Assembly: GCA_963850345.1 (NCBI GenBank)
Contig: CAWKKW010000005.1
Coordinates: 434,001 to 498,000 of the forward strand
Origin: CAWKKW01 sp963850345
GTDB taxonomy: Bacteria > Acidobacteriota > Terriglobia > Terriglobales > Acidobacteriaceae
Direction of reading: 5' to 3'
Length of the DNA stretch: 64,000 nt
The translations under genes were made by a program, and so were the position numbers. The first letter of the stretch is position 1; each line of letters begins with the position of its first letter. Below are positions 8,125 through 16,936 of the stretch, piece after piece. Under the pieces are notes generated by a model that had not been told where the DNA came from, searched no databases, and saw nothing but the letters and a program-made list of their open reading frames with translations.

Positions 8125-10542
8125 GTGACACAAACCAAAGAAAACCGCGAAAAGAGTGACCTTCGGAAGCTTCCCATGATGCCGATCCGGGACATGGTAA
8201 TCTTCCCCCACATGGTGACGCCATTCGTGGTTGGCCGGGAGTCCAGTGTTCGGGCGCTCGAAGAAGCATTAACCGCAGACCGTAAAATTTTTCTTGCGAC
8301 ACAACATGATGCCTCGATGGACGAGCCTCGTCCGGAAGACATCTACACCGTCGGCATCATCGGCAACATCGTGCAGAGCGTGAAGATGCCCGATGGCAAT
8401 ATCAAGGTGCTGGTCGAGGGCCTGGAGCGAGCCAAAGCAGTCGAAGTGACGGATGTGGACGGCTTCTTCGTTGCCACCATCAAACCCGTCAAAACTCAGA
8501 TAGAAGCGACGCCGCACGTGGAGCAGTTGATGCAGCGGGTCACTTCCCTGTTTGAGCAATACGTCAAGCTGCAGCAGTCTCTCAACCTCGAGACGATGAT
8601 CGCAGCGGTGCGGATGGACGATCCGGCCAAGCTTTCAGATACGATCGCGGCGAACCTGCAACTGGAGATTCCGGAGAAACAGGAGCTGCTCGATATCTTC
8701 GACCCGGCCGAACGGTTGAGCCGCGTCGCCGATGTGCTCGACATCGAGATTGAAAAGCTCAACATGGATCGCAGCATCCAGTCCCGTGTGAAGCGGCAGA
8801 TGGAGCGCGCCCAGAAAGAGTATTACCTCAACGAGAAGATCAAGGCGATTCAGAAAGAACTCGGGCGCGGTGAGAAGAGCGAGTTCGATGAGCTGAAGAA
8901 GAAGATCGAGACCTCCGGCATGCCGAAGGACGTCTTCGAAAAAGCGATTCAGGAGTTGAAGAAGCTCGAGGCGATGCCGCCAATGTCGGCCGAGTCCACC
9001 GTCTCGCGCAACTACCTCGACTGGCTGCTGGCCGTACCGTGGAAGAAGAAGTCCAAGGAAACCCGCAGCATCGATTACGCCGAAAAGGTGTTGAACTCAG
9101 ACCATTACGGGTTGGAAAAGATCAAGGAACGCATCCTCGAATTTCTGGCCGTACGCCAACTGGTCAAGAATCCCAAGGGATCGATTCTTTGCTTCGTCGG
9201 ACCTCCAGGCGTAGGCAAGACCTCGCTGGGTATGTCGATCGCCAAGGCAACAGGCCGCAAATTCGTCCGCATGTCTCTGGGAGGAGTGCGCGATGAGGCC
9301 GAGATTCGCGGTCACCGCCGTACCTACATCGGCGCACTTCCCGGGCAGATCATCCAGTCGATGAAGAAGGCTGGGACCAAGAATCCGGTTTTCATGCTTG
9401 ACGAGGTCGACAAGTTGGCATCGGACTTCCGCGGCGATCCCGCCTCGGCGCTGCTTGAGGTCCTGGATCCGGAGCAGAACACCAGCTTCCAGGATCACTA
9501 TCTCGATGTCGAATACGATTTGTCACAGGTACTGTTCGTCGCAACGGCGAACGTGCTGCATACCATTCCGGGTCCGCTGCAGGATCGCATGGAGATACTC
9601 AGGCTGCACGGCTATACCGAACTGGAGAAGCTCGAGATAGCCAAGCAGTACTTGGTGAAGAAGCAGCGCGAGGGCACCGGCCTCACCGACAAGAACATCG
9701 TCTTCACCGACGAAGCTTTGACTGAGATCATCCGCGGTTACACTCGCGAAGCCGGCGTTCGCAACCTGGAGCGCGAGATCGGCAACGTCTGCCGCAAGGT
9801 GGTTCGTCGGGTGGTGAAGAACGGCGTTAAGCACAAGGAAGAGATCACCGCAGCCAACGTGGCAGATTTCCTTGGTGTCGCCAAGTTCCGCGATTCGCTC
9901 GCGAACGAAGAGAGTGAAGTCGGACTGGTCACAGGCCTGGCGTGGACCGAGGTGGGAGGCAGCATTCTTTCGACCGAGGTGCAGGTGCTCGATGGAAAGG
10001 GCAAGCTTACTCTGACCGGGCAACTCGGCGATGTCATGCAGGAGTCGGCGCAGGCGGCGCTTTCCTATGTTCGCAGCCGTGCACAGCACCTCGGATTGCC
10101 GAAGGATTTCTACCGGTCGCTCGATATCCACGTGCACGTGCCCGAGGGCGCGATTCCCAAAGACGGGCCGTCGGCCGGCATCACGCTTGCCACGGCACTC
10201 ACCAGCGCATTGACCAAGATTCCGGTACGCCGCGATATCGCGATGACCGGGGAAATCACGTTGCGAGGCAAGGTGCTTCCCATTGGCGGGCTCAAAGAGA
10301 AGTTGCTGGCTGCGCATCGGGCCGGGATCTTCGAAGCGATTCTGCCCAAAGACAATCAGAAGGATCTCGCAGAATTGCCTGAGAACCTGAAGAGCGTGAT
10401 GAAACTGCACTTTGTAGATCAGATGGATGAGGTGCTGAAATTGGCACTGACTTCCCCGCTGCCAGAGTTGAAGGAAGAGACGCCAGAGGTATTGGCGGCT
10501 GTGCCTCCGCCTGCCGTGCCGGAGCAGCGACCCCACCAGTAA
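8125..10542 (+). CDS. lon: ATP-dependent protease Lon
   Basis: Homohexameric AAA+ serine protease that degrades misfolded and regulatory proteins. 805 residues from GTG 8125, behind GAAAGGGA. N-terminal LAN substrate-binding domain (residues about 10-200, beginning LPMMPIRDMVIFPHMVTPF), coiled-coil linker, AAA+ module with Walker A GPPGVGKT (near residue 360) and Walker B VFMLDEVDKL, and protease domain with catalytic serine in PKDGPSAGI (near residue 681) and lysine in GGLKEKLLAAHRAG (near 724). The full-length type A Lon is complete. It is separated from clpX by a terminator, so it is probably transcribed on its own. Confidence 0.98.
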   Translation: MTQTKENREKSDLRKLPMMPIRDMVIFPHMVTPFVVGRESSVRALEEALTADRKIFLATQHDASMDEPRPEDIYTVGIIGNIVQSVKMPDGNIKVLVEGLERAKAVEVTDVDGFFVATIKPVKTQIEATPHVEQLMQRVTSLFEQYVKLQQSLNLETMIAAVRMDDPAKLSDTIAANLQLEIPEKQELLDIFDPAERLSRVADVLDIEIEKLNMDRSIQSRVKRQMERAQKEYYLNEKIKAIQKELGRGEKSEFDELKKKIETSGMPKDVFEKAIQELKKLEAMPPMSAESTVSRNYLDWLLAVPWKKKSKETRSIDYAEKVLNSDHYGLEKIKERILEFLAVRQLVKNPKGSILCFVGPPGVGKTSLGMSIAKATGRKFVRMSLGGVRDEAEIRGHRRTYIGALPGQIIQSMKKAGTKNPVFMLDEVDKLASDFRGDPASALLEVLDPEQNTSFQDHYLDVEYDLSQVLFVATANVLHTIPGPLQDRMEILRLHGYTELEKLEIAKQYLVKKQREGTGLTDKNIVFTDEALTEIIRGYTREAGVRNLEREIGNVCRKVVRRVVKNGVKHKEEITAANVADFLGVAKFRDSLANEESEVGLVTGLAWTEVGGSILSTEVQVLDGKGKLTLTGQLGDVMQESAQAALSYVRSRAQHLGLPKDFYRSLDIHVHVPEGAIPKDGPSAGITLATALTSALTKIPVRRDIAMTGEITLRGKVLPIGGLKEKLLAAHRAGIFEAILPKDNQKDLAELPENLKSVMKLHFVDQMDEVLKLALTSPLPELKEETPEVLAAVPPPAVPEQRPHQ

Positions 10543-10565
10543 AAACGTAACTACCCGATAGACAG

Positions 10566-10596
10566 AAAAGACCCGGCACAAACCGGGTCTTTTTTT
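10566..10596 (+). terminator. Rho-independent terminator after lon
   Basis: Stem AAAGACCCGG / CCGGGTCTTT with a six-base loop, then seven to eight T residues. It sits 24 bases past the lon stop and, read from the other side, also lies past the end of the minus-strand gene at 10651. Confidence 0.88.
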
Positions 10597-10650
10597 GCGC
10601 CCGCTAGGCTGTGCAAAAGGCCTTCAGGCGAATTCGTATCCGCGTCAGAT

Positions 10651-11874
10651 CTAGTTGGTCGCTGCGGCCTTGGTGCTCTTTTCGTCCCTCTCCGCAACAG
10701 GAACGGAGACGCCGACCGTGTCTGAGTGAACGTTGAGCGGCTGTCGGGCATCTGCGTAGCTGTGAACGGGCTTCTCGGCCGTGTGAGTCGGCGGAAAACA
10801 GTGAGAACAGGTCGCCACTTCCTGCCAGATCACATCGCGCGCCGAGCTTGCTTCCAGAATGTAGTCGCCTTCGGGAACGAAGTCGAAGCGGAAGGTGGCA
10901 TCGTCCTTGTCAACGACGGCAGCCGCCTGTTCGGAATGATCGTCGGGATGAACCAGCTTGAGAGTGCCCGCATTCACGACGTGTCCATCATGAGCGGTGA
11001 CGATGGTTCCAGTCACCGTGTGAAGCTTGGTTACGGGGATGACTAGGTCCTCATCGGTTCGCTGCTCCGTTTCCCCCAGTTCGATGACCGTGGCATCCGC
11101 TTGGCGAAACACGCCTCCGGAATAGATCGAGAGGAAGAATCGTTGCATGTCCATCGTGGAGCCGCCGCCGCCAAGTATTGCCGTCAGCAGCTTCTGGCCT
11201 ACCGAGAGGTCAGCTTCGACCATGTATCTGCCGGGTGATAGCCCGGATATGCGGTAATGACCCTCGTCGTCCGTTGTGATGTTGCTGGAGGATGCGCTGA
11301 GTGAGGAGGTATTCAACTTGGTCCATTTTCTATCTCCGTGCTGCCGAAGCACCTGAACGGACAGGCCCGAAGCCGCGCCTCCATCATCGAAGGTGACGAT
11401 TCCGCTGATGACGGCTCCTCGTTCCAGCCGGACTTCGACCGTCGTCGTCGCGTTGGGCTCGATGATGACTTTTTGCAGGGACTTGTCGATGAGCTTCTTG
11501 GTTTCGGCTGTCGGATGCATCTGGTCTTCCAGAGAGAACTGGGCCATCGGGGAGATGTAGCCTTCCTTCTCCGCCAAGATGTAGTAGGTTCCCGCCTTCA
11601 CCTTCTGCTGGCTGAAGCTGCCATCCAGACCGGTCGTGATCCCGGTGATGCCGGGCTGGCTGCCGAAATTGGTTTCCGCCTTGGGATCGAACTCGCTCAC
11701 CTCTTTCATCGGCACAAGGGCTACCGTGGCCATGCGCGCCGGACGGTTGGTGTCGCCATAGAAAACATGCCCGGCCATCGTGCCGGTTGCGGCCTCTTTG
11801 GCAGGCGCCGTTTGCGCGAAACCGCACGCGCTCAGGCGAGCAATGACGATCAGCATGCAAACCGTTCTTCTCAT
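10651..11874 (-). CDS. Exported protein with carboxypeptidase-regulatory-like repeats
   Basis: 407 residues with an N-terminal export signal (MRRTVCMLIVIARLSACGFAQ); a lipobox-like LSAC and a signal peptidase I site after FAQ are both possible. After it come three beta-sandwich modules of the carboxypeptidase regulatory/transthyretin-like type: about residues 30-140 (TMAGHVFYGD...), 155-235 (AVISGIVTFDDGGAASG... then DDEGHYRISGLSPGRYMVEA) and 285-350 (HTVTGTIVTAHDGH... FRFDFVPEGDYILEAS). Such modules are common in exported acidobacterial proteins and usually mediate binding or presentation, with no catalysis of their own. No enzyme domain is seen. Function unknown. Confidence 0.8.
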   Translation of the reverse strand: MRRTVCMLIVIARLSACGFAQTAPAKEAATGTMAGHVFYGDTNRPARMATVALVPMKEVSEFDPKAETNFGSQPGITGITTGLDGSFSQQKVKAGTYYILAEKEGYISPMAQFSLEDQMHPTAETKKLIDKSLQKVIIEPNATTTVEVRLERGAVISGIVTFDDGGAASGLSVQVLRQHGDRKWTKLNTSSLSASSSNITTDDEGHYRISGLSPGRYMVEADLSVGQKLLTAILGGGGSTMDMQRFFLSIYSGGVFRQADATVIELGETEQRTDEDLVIPVTKLHTVTGTIVTAHDGHVVNAGTLKLVHPDDHSEQAAAVVDKDDATFRFDFVPEGDYILEASSARDVIWQEVATCSHCFPPTHTAEKPVHSYADARQPLNVHSDTVGVSVPVAERDEKSTKAAATN

Positions 11875-12012
11875 TCTCTGCCTCGCGGAACCGCACCAGC
11901 CTACCCGATGGTCCCCGCCGTTGCAGTGACAATTTTCTTCGCCCGCAGATGCGCGGGAGCGGAATCTGTGTCCCTATATACTTAGCGCAGGACGGAGCGA
12001 AACCCCTTCACG

Positions 12013-12603
12013 ATGCGTGTCTTCCCAAAATTTCTGATCTCCGCCCTCTCGCCTGAGCAGTTCCCTGCTCCCACTGTGCCGGAGGTGGCCTTCCTGGGCC
12101 GTTCCAACGTCGGCAAATCGAGCTTGATCAATGCCCTGCTCGGATCGAAGCAGGCGAAGGTATCGTCGACACCCGGGCGAACTCGTTCGATCAATTTCTT
12201 CAGCATCACCGATTCACCGGAACGACAGCAGCCGCAACTGTTCTTCGCCGATCTGCCGGGATACGGCTATGCGAAGATTTCGAAGTCCATCTCGTCGGAG
12301 TGGCCGAAGTTCATCGATCCTTACCTCTCAGAACGCTCGACGCTGGCGCTGTGCATCTGCCTGGTCGATAGCAACATCCCTCCACAGAAAAGTGACGCGC
12401 AACTGCTGGAGTTTTTGCGCAGTGTGCAGCGCCGCTTTCTCGTGGTCGGTACGAAGGCGGATCGGCTTTCAGGCAACGCGCGCGTAAAGGCGCAGCAGGC
12501 GTTGAAGAAGGGCCTTGAGGTCGACGAATTGCTGCTGTGTTCCGCCGAAACCGGCGCAGGACTCAAGGAGCTGTGGACCGCGATTCGCGCGGTCGGATCA
12601 TAG
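12013..12603 (+). CDS. engB: Ribosome biogenesis GTPase EngB/YsxC
   Basis: Small GTPase needed for large-subunit ribosome assembly. 196 residues, normal size. G1 GRSNVGKSS (near residue 30), G2 threonine in TPGRTRSINFF, G3 DLPGYGYAK, G4 TKADRL and G5-like SAETGAGL are all present. It faces the urocanase-like gene on the opposite strand, with 23 bases between the stops. No partner genes on this strand. Confidence 0.96.
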   Translation: MRVFPKFLISALSPEQFPAPTVPEVAFLGRSNVGKSSLINALLGSKQAKVSSTPGRTRSINFFSITDSPERQQPQLFFADLPGYGYAKISKSISSEWPKFIDPYLSERSTLALCICLVDSNIPPQKSDAQLLEFLRSVQRRFLVVGTKADRLSGNARVKAQQALKKGLEVDELLLCSAETGAGLKELWTAIRAVGS

Positions 12604-12626
12604 GGCACAAGCGTCGCGCGAGAGCC

Positions 12627-13403
12627 TTAGACGGCTTTGACCTGGAGTTCGTCGACCAGGTCCTGGCCTGCCATTCTCAACTTGACGGGCACACCGATCG
12701 ACCCGGACCGCACCGCGATCGAAATCGCTTCGCGGAAGCGGCTGGCCTCCTCTGGACTGAACCGCACATAGCGGCGATTCCTGAATTCGCGGCCAAGATA
12801 CCGGGGCGCAAACCGCAGCCAACGGCGGCGTTCGTCCTGCTCGTCGGGCAGGATCGCCGCGGCCATGGCATCAATCTTCGGCATCCAGAGATGCGCGGCC
12901 GTATCGACCGCCCACGTCACTTCGGTTGTGACGTTCTCTGCTGCATCGTTGCTGGGCAAAGTGACCGCGCCACGTGCCTCGAGTATTCGGAGCAAAGCGG
13001 AGTCCTCGTCTACCGCATAGGCCAGTATGTCAGGCTGCAATCCACGATCGACCGCATCTGAGAGAATCGCCCGCGGCTCAGCCTGAACCCAGACGGAGGC
13101 TGGCTGTTTCTTCCGGATCTCGTTTTTTAAGATTCGGAGAGCCTCATCGAGGTGGTTGACGACAAAGTCGCAGACACCGTTACGAATGCCCCACCGGAGA
13201 CGATCCTCGTCGCTGTCGATACCAAGCAGGGCGGCGCCCGCGATATTCGCCGCAAGCGCGATGGCCGCGGTCGAATCGTTCAGGGGTGCCAGCAAGATCA
13301 GCTTACCCCCCAGTTGGCCTTCAAACCGGAAACGGGCAAGCGTGTCAAGAACGGTAAATTGTCGGTAGACCACAGCCGCATCGGGAAACAGGAGCGACGT
13401 CAT
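12627..13403 (-). CDS. Stand-alone urocanase-like Rossmann-domain protein
   Basis: 258 residues, no signal peptide. Residues about 30-125 resemble the NAD-binding domain inserted in urocanate hydratase (HutU): a glycine-rich start (LGGKLILLAPLNDSTAAI), AGAALLGIDSDEDRLRWGI where HutU has its nucleotide-binding beta-strand and arginine, LDEALRIL, and AVDRGLQPDIL where HutU has a V-x-RGV-x-PD sequence. The rest of urocanase, including its active-site cysteine region, is missing; the C-terminal 90 residues (LWMPKIDAMAAAILPD...) are unfamiliar. It follows two pseudopilin genes on the same strand with 66 bases between, so it could be cotranscribed. Function unknown; the homology is my reading by eye. 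Confidence 0.6.
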   Translation of the reverse strand: MTSLLFPDAAVVYRQFTVLDTLARFRFEGQLGGKLILLAPLNDSTAAIALAANIAGAALLGIDSDEDRLRWGIRNGVCDFVVNHLDEALRILKNEIRKKQPASVWVQAEPRAILSDAVDRGLQPDILAYAVDEDSALLRILEARGAVTLPSNDAAENVTTEVTWAVDTAAHLWMPKIDAMAAAILPDEQDERRRWLRFAPRYLGREFRNRRYVRFSPEEASRFREAISIAVRSGSIGVPVKLRMAGQDLVDELQVKAV

Positions 13404-13469
13404 CCTTTGCCGCCAGCCAGGCGCTTCTTCGACCGGAACAGGCTCCGGAGCGATGAGTGCAAGACGCCG

Positions 13470-13931
13470 TTACCAGCTGGAATAGGGCTGACCATCGCTT
13501 CCCGTGTCCTGTGAGCCGCTGTGAACATCGGTGATTCCGGATTGCGTCTGGTCCACGCTCTGGAGCGTGTCATCGCTGACCGTCACCCAGGTGGTGTTGC
13601 TGTGCGTGACTGGATCCGCGGGGATGGTCTTCAGGTAACCGGCCTGGATCAGATCGTCGAGGGCCTGGGGCGCCTTCTCCTTGTCCATAGTGTAGGAATC
13701 GATGGCGGCGCGCAGCACGTGCAGATCTTCCTTGAGCACGGCTTCCCGGGCATTGCGGATCGAGGCGACGTAGTTGGGAATGGCGACCAGGATCAGCACG
13801 CCGATGACAGCCATGACGATGATCAACTCGACCAGCGTAAATCCATTCGGGGTCGAGTTAGCGGCTCTCCGTGCGGGTCGAGCGATGCGGGCCTTAAGGT
13901 TGTGTACGCTTGCACTCACGGGGTTCACCAT
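13470..13931 (-). CDS. Type II secretion pseudopilin, GspG-like
   Basis: 153 residues with a prepilin leader: a basic N-terminus, then NGFTLVELIIVMAVIGVL, with the cleavage glycine near residue 30 and glutamate at position +5 of the mature protein, followed by one hydrophobic helix. The globular part has the GspG arrangement (LRAAIDSYTMDKEKAPQALDDLIQAGYLKTIPADPVT...) and ends GQPYSSW, like GspG C-termini. Its ATG overlaps the stop of the upstream pseudopilin by seven bases, suggesting translational coupling. Possible role: pseudopilus of a type II secretion or type IV pilus-like machine. Its ATPase and secretin genes are not in the window. Confidence 0.88.
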   Translation of the reverse strand: MVNPVSASVHNLKARIARPARRAANSTPNGFTLVELIIVMAVIGVLILVAIPNYVASIRNAREAVLKEDLHVLRAAIDSYTMDKEKAPQALDDLIQAGYLKTIPADPVTHSNTTWVTVSDDTLQSVDQTQSGITDVHSGSQDTGSDGQPYSSW

Positions 13932-14386
13932 TCTGTATACTTCGTTCCGTCCAGCGCCGTGCCGGTCGATTTGGAGTAGACGTCAAACAGGTTCTGCCCA
14001 CCCCAGGAGTCGCTGGTGGGATCGTCCTGCGTGGAACGCATGCCCCACTCGGACTTGCCGGTCATCGGGTCTACGGGAATACGCCGCAGATATCTCACCT
14101 TCTTGCCTTGAACATCGACTCCGTTGACCAGCGTTTCCAGGTCTGGAGGATAGTTCTGGCTGTCGACCTTGGTGATGAAACGTCCCTTGTCTGCATCATC
14201 CTTGTAGTGATCTATGCTATCCCGCATCTGCCAGAGATCGTAGCGGAGTTCGCGCTCCTTCTGGCGCTTGACCGTGAACCGCGCAATCGGAATCGCCGCT
14301 GAAGCCAATATGGCAAGAATGGCTACGGTGACGATCAGCTCTACCAGCGTGAGTCCGCGCTGGACCCGTCTGCGGTCGTCAGTCAT
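13925..14386 (-). CDS. Second type II secretion pseudopilin, GspG-like
   Basis: About 153 residues if started at ATG 14386 (MTDDRRRVQ), which leaves a short basic leader before the prepilin site RGLTLVELIVTVAILAILASAAIP; in-frame starts further up (to 14485) would give an improbably long leader. The soluble part (LRYDLWQMRDSIDHYKDDAD...LRRIPVDPMTGKSEWGM) carries the GspG-type P-x-DP-x-TG motif and the end TKYTEW. It differs enough from its neighbour to be a distinct subunit. Stop and next start overlap (ATGGTGA). Ribosome site is weak, so the start is uncertain. Confidence 0.85.
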   Translation of the reverse strand: MTDDRRRVQRGLTLVELIVTVAILAILASAAIPIARFTVKRQKERELRYDLWQMRDSIDHYKDDADKGRFITKVDSQNYPPDLETLVNGVDVQGKKVRYLRRIPVDPMTGKSEWGMRSTQDDPTSDSWGGQNLFDVYSKSTGTALDGTKYTEW

Positions 14387-14582
14387 CTTGCCAAGGCTCA
14401 CCTTCAACACTCCTGAGTTCATCCTGCAATTCATCCACCGGCGATCTAGCATGGCTACATGGGCAAGGCCGGCACCTGCCGCCATTCTCTATGGTACCGG
14501 GTTCGCCTCGACCAGCCAGCTTCGAGCCGTTGCCCTCCGGCAGAATCAGTTTCGGGTTCTCGAAATTTCCGCCCTCAGTCAT
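14379..14582 (-). CDS. Possible small reading frame upstream of the pseudopilins
   Basis: 67 residues from ATG 14582 (MTEGGNFENPKLILPEG...), or 82 from 14627. It ends in a TGA that overlaps the ATG of the next pseudopilin by eight bases (ATGACTGA), the same style of coupling seen downstream, and its first third uses G/C-ending codons as its neighbours do. However it has no ribosome site, no recognised family, and a cysteine/proline-rich unstructured middle. It may be just leader sequence. Confidence 0.22.
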   Translation of the reverse strand: MTEGGNFENPKLILPEGNGSKLAGRGEPGTIENGGRCRPCPCSHARSPVDELQDELRSVEGEPWQDD

Positions 14583-14771
14583 GCCTGCGGCACGACCGGG
14601 AACTGCCGCCCTGCCTGTGAGTTCCATGCTGAATAGGAAACTTTAGCTGCATGGTACTGCAAGTGCACCGTTATTCGAAATACATCCTCTCGGGGAGATC
14701 CAACCGGGGCCTCTCCCCAAGGCTGCTGTACGGCGGCGACATGCTAGCATGAAGATTCGTACTTAAAACGT

Positions 14772-15323
14772 ATGCCACGCCAGTCGAGCCATCCCACTCA
14801 GAGCGCCAGCGCTCCGCCTCCGACCCAGAAAAACAAGCCTCGGGACCCGGTAGCCGCGGGGAATCGCGATGCTGCGTTCAATCGGGCGGCCAGCCACAAT
14901 TACTTTCTGCTGGAGCGGTATGAGGCCGGGGTTGCGCTGCGCGGTACCGAGGTCAAGTCCATTCGCGAGGGCAAGGCAAACCTCAAGGACGCTTACGGAA
15001 TTGTCAAGGACGGCGAAGCTTTTCTGCTGAACGCCCATATCGGCGCCTATTCTCACGGCAACTCCATGAACCACGATTCGGTGCGCACCCGTAAGCTGCT
15101 GCTGCATCGCGAAGAGCTGCGCAAACTCATCGGAAAGACGCAGGAGAAGGGGTTAACGCTCATTCCGACCCGGCTTTATTTTCGCAATGGCAAAGTGAAA
15201 TGCGAGCTCGCTGTCGCGAAGGGCAAACAGGATTGGGACAAGCGAGAGACGGAACGCAGCCGCGAAGCCGACCGCGAAGCCCGCTCCGCCATCGCCCATA
15301 GCAAGGGCAAGTACGCCAAGTAG
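14772..15323 (+). CDS. smpB: SsrA-binding protein
   Basis: Partner of tmRNA in rescue of stalled ribosomes. 183 residues: a proline/serine-rich N-terminal extension of about 30, then the conserved beta-barrel beginning NYFLLERYEAGVALRGTEVK, with the KANLKDAYG and FLLNAHIGAYSHGN segments, and a basic C-terminal tail (KQDWDKRETERSREADRE) that folds in the mRNA channel. Complete. Divergent from the pseudopilin genes; 47 bases upstream of pepA, so possibly cotranscribed with it. No ssrA gene was seen in the window. Confidence 0.97.
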   Translation: MPRQSSHPTQSASAPPPTQKNKPRDPVAAGNRDAAFNRAASHNYFLLERYEAGVALRGTEVKSIREGKANLKDAYGIVKDGEAFLLNAHIGAYSHGNSMNHDSVRTRKLLLHREELRKLIGKTQEKGLTLIPTRLYFRNGKVKCELAVAKGKQDWDKRETERSREADREARSAIAHSKGKYAK

Positions 15324-15370
15324 AAACACCACAACCGGTCGGGCGACCGCCCGCTCGCGAAACGAGGACA

Positions 15371-16876
15371 ATGAAGACTGAACTGCTGCTCAGCGATGTA
15401 GCCACGATTGAGACCGAGTTGCTGGTCGTGTTTGCTGCCGACAAAACACCGATTCCAAAGCGAAGCCGCAGCCTGCGCTGCTGCACGAGGATGCCGCGTT
15501 GAAAGCGCCACGCAGACCGTGCTCGGGAGCGGCGAGTTCGGCGCATCGGGAAACGAAACCCTGCTGCTGCATGCGCCGGCAAATTTCAAAGCCAAGCGGC
15601 TGCTGGTTGTGGGTCTCGGCAAAGTGGCGAAGGTGACGGTGCACGAGTTGCGCAAAGCGGCGGGAACGGCCGTTCGTTTTGCCAAGCCGCGCACCATTCG
15701 CGAACTGGCGCTCGCCGTGCCCTCAGGCTCAGGTCTTGAAGCACCGGCCGCGGTGAGAGCGGTGGTCGAGGGCGGGTTCGTCGGCGACTTCGATCCCGAC
15801 GTGTACCGTTCCGATCGCAAGGATCAGAGCATCGAGTCGTTCACCGTGGTGGCCGCCAAGAATGCGATCGGGCAGGTGTAGAAGCTGCCTTTCGCGAAGG
15901 CGTGATTATCGGAGAATCGCAGAACTTCACCCGCACCCTGGTCAATGAACCGGGTAATCGCATGACGCCGACGATACTCGGCGAACGCGCCGCGGCCATG
16001 GCCAAAGAACAAGGGCTGAAGTGCGAGGTCTATGGCGCAGAAAAGCTCCACGAGCTGAAGATGGGTGCGTTCTGGGCTGTCTCGCAAGGCTCTGAAGAGC
16101 CGCCGGCGCTCATCGTCATTACCTACGAGCCGGAAGGAGCAGCCGCTGAACCGGTGCTTGGTCTGGTCGGTAAGGGGATTACGTTCGACACCGGCGGTAT
16201 CTCGATCAAGCCTGCCGACGGCATGGAGAAGATGAAGTACGACATGGCGGGAGGAGCGGCGATGCTCGGCGCGATGCGCGCTATCTCCCAACTGAAGCCC
16301 AAGGTCAAGGTCATCGCCATCGTTTGCGCGAGCGAAAACATGCCTTCAGGGAAAGCCTATAAACCGGGCGACATTGAGATTGCCATGTCGGGCAAGAGCA
16401 TCGAGGTGATGAACACGGACGCCGAAGGTCGCATGGTGCTCGCCGACGGGCTCACCTATGCCAGGAGTTTAGGTGCGACGCACCTGATCGATGCAGCGAC
16501 CCTGACCGGCGCGTGCGTAGTCGCACTCGGCATGGTGAATGCCGGCGCATTCTCCAACGACGAAGAGGCGTATTCGCACTTCACCCAGGCACTCACCACC
16601 TCTGGAGAGCGATTCTGGCGTCTGCCGGTCGAGGACGATTACCGCGAGCAGATTCGATCGAGCATTGCAGACATCATGAACACTGGCGGAAGCCGCTGGG
16701 GCGGGGCCATCACGGCAGCCATGTTCCTCAAGGAATTTGTGGAGGATACTCCGTGGATTCACCTCGACATCGCCGGCGTGGCCTGGATGGAAGATCAGAA
16801 GCCGTGGATTGCAAAGGGTCCGACGGGTGTCCCTGTGCGCAGTCTGGTCGAGTGGGTGAGAAGTTACGCCAAATAG
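15371..16876 (+). pseudogene. pepA: Leucyl aminopeptidase (PepA) gene with three -1 frameshifts
   Basis: M17 metallopeptidase that releases N-terminal residues. Translation would begin at ATG 15371 after GAGGA (MKTELLLSDVATIETELLV). Homologous sequence then jumps frame three times by one missing base each: near 15443-15450 (after FAADK), near 15508 (LKA/ATQTV) and near 15876 (AIGQV/EAAFREG). Uncorrected, the first frame stops near 15503 and another at 15881. From GTG 15902 the catalytic half is intact to 16876, with GKGITFDTGGISIKP and the metal-site motif NTDAEGRMVLADGL. Because the losses total three, the start and end share one frame. Either sequencing errors or decay of the N-terminal domain; the neighbouring genes have no such breaks. 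Confidence 0.88.
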
Positions 16877-16887
16877 CAGGCAGAAGA

Positions 16888-16918
16888 AAGCGGAAGGCTG
16901 ATGGGCCCTCCGCTTCTA
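16888..16918. terminator. Imperfect hairpin between convergent pepA and PfpI genes
   Basis: AAAGCGGAAGGC pairs imperfectly with the GGGCCCTCCGCTTC stretch, followed on the plus strand by a short pyrimidine run. The position between two convergent stops fits a bidirectional terminator. Confidence 0.45.
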
Positions 16919-16936
16919 CTTGCTTTCGAGCCCGGC

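Noticed and set aside
10085..10581. Long antisense frames opposite lon, and similar mirrored frames opposite most genes
   Set aside because: They follow from the GC-rich codon pattern of the true gene; the encoded sequences have no family features and no ribosome sites.
12627..14386. Complete type II secretion operon
   Set aside because: Only two pseudopilins are present; no secretin, ATPase or inner-membrane platform gene is seen nearby.
15371..15881. Programmed -1 frameshifting in pepA
   Set aside because: Three separate shifts without heptamer slippery sites or downstream pseudoknots; errors or gene decay explain it better.
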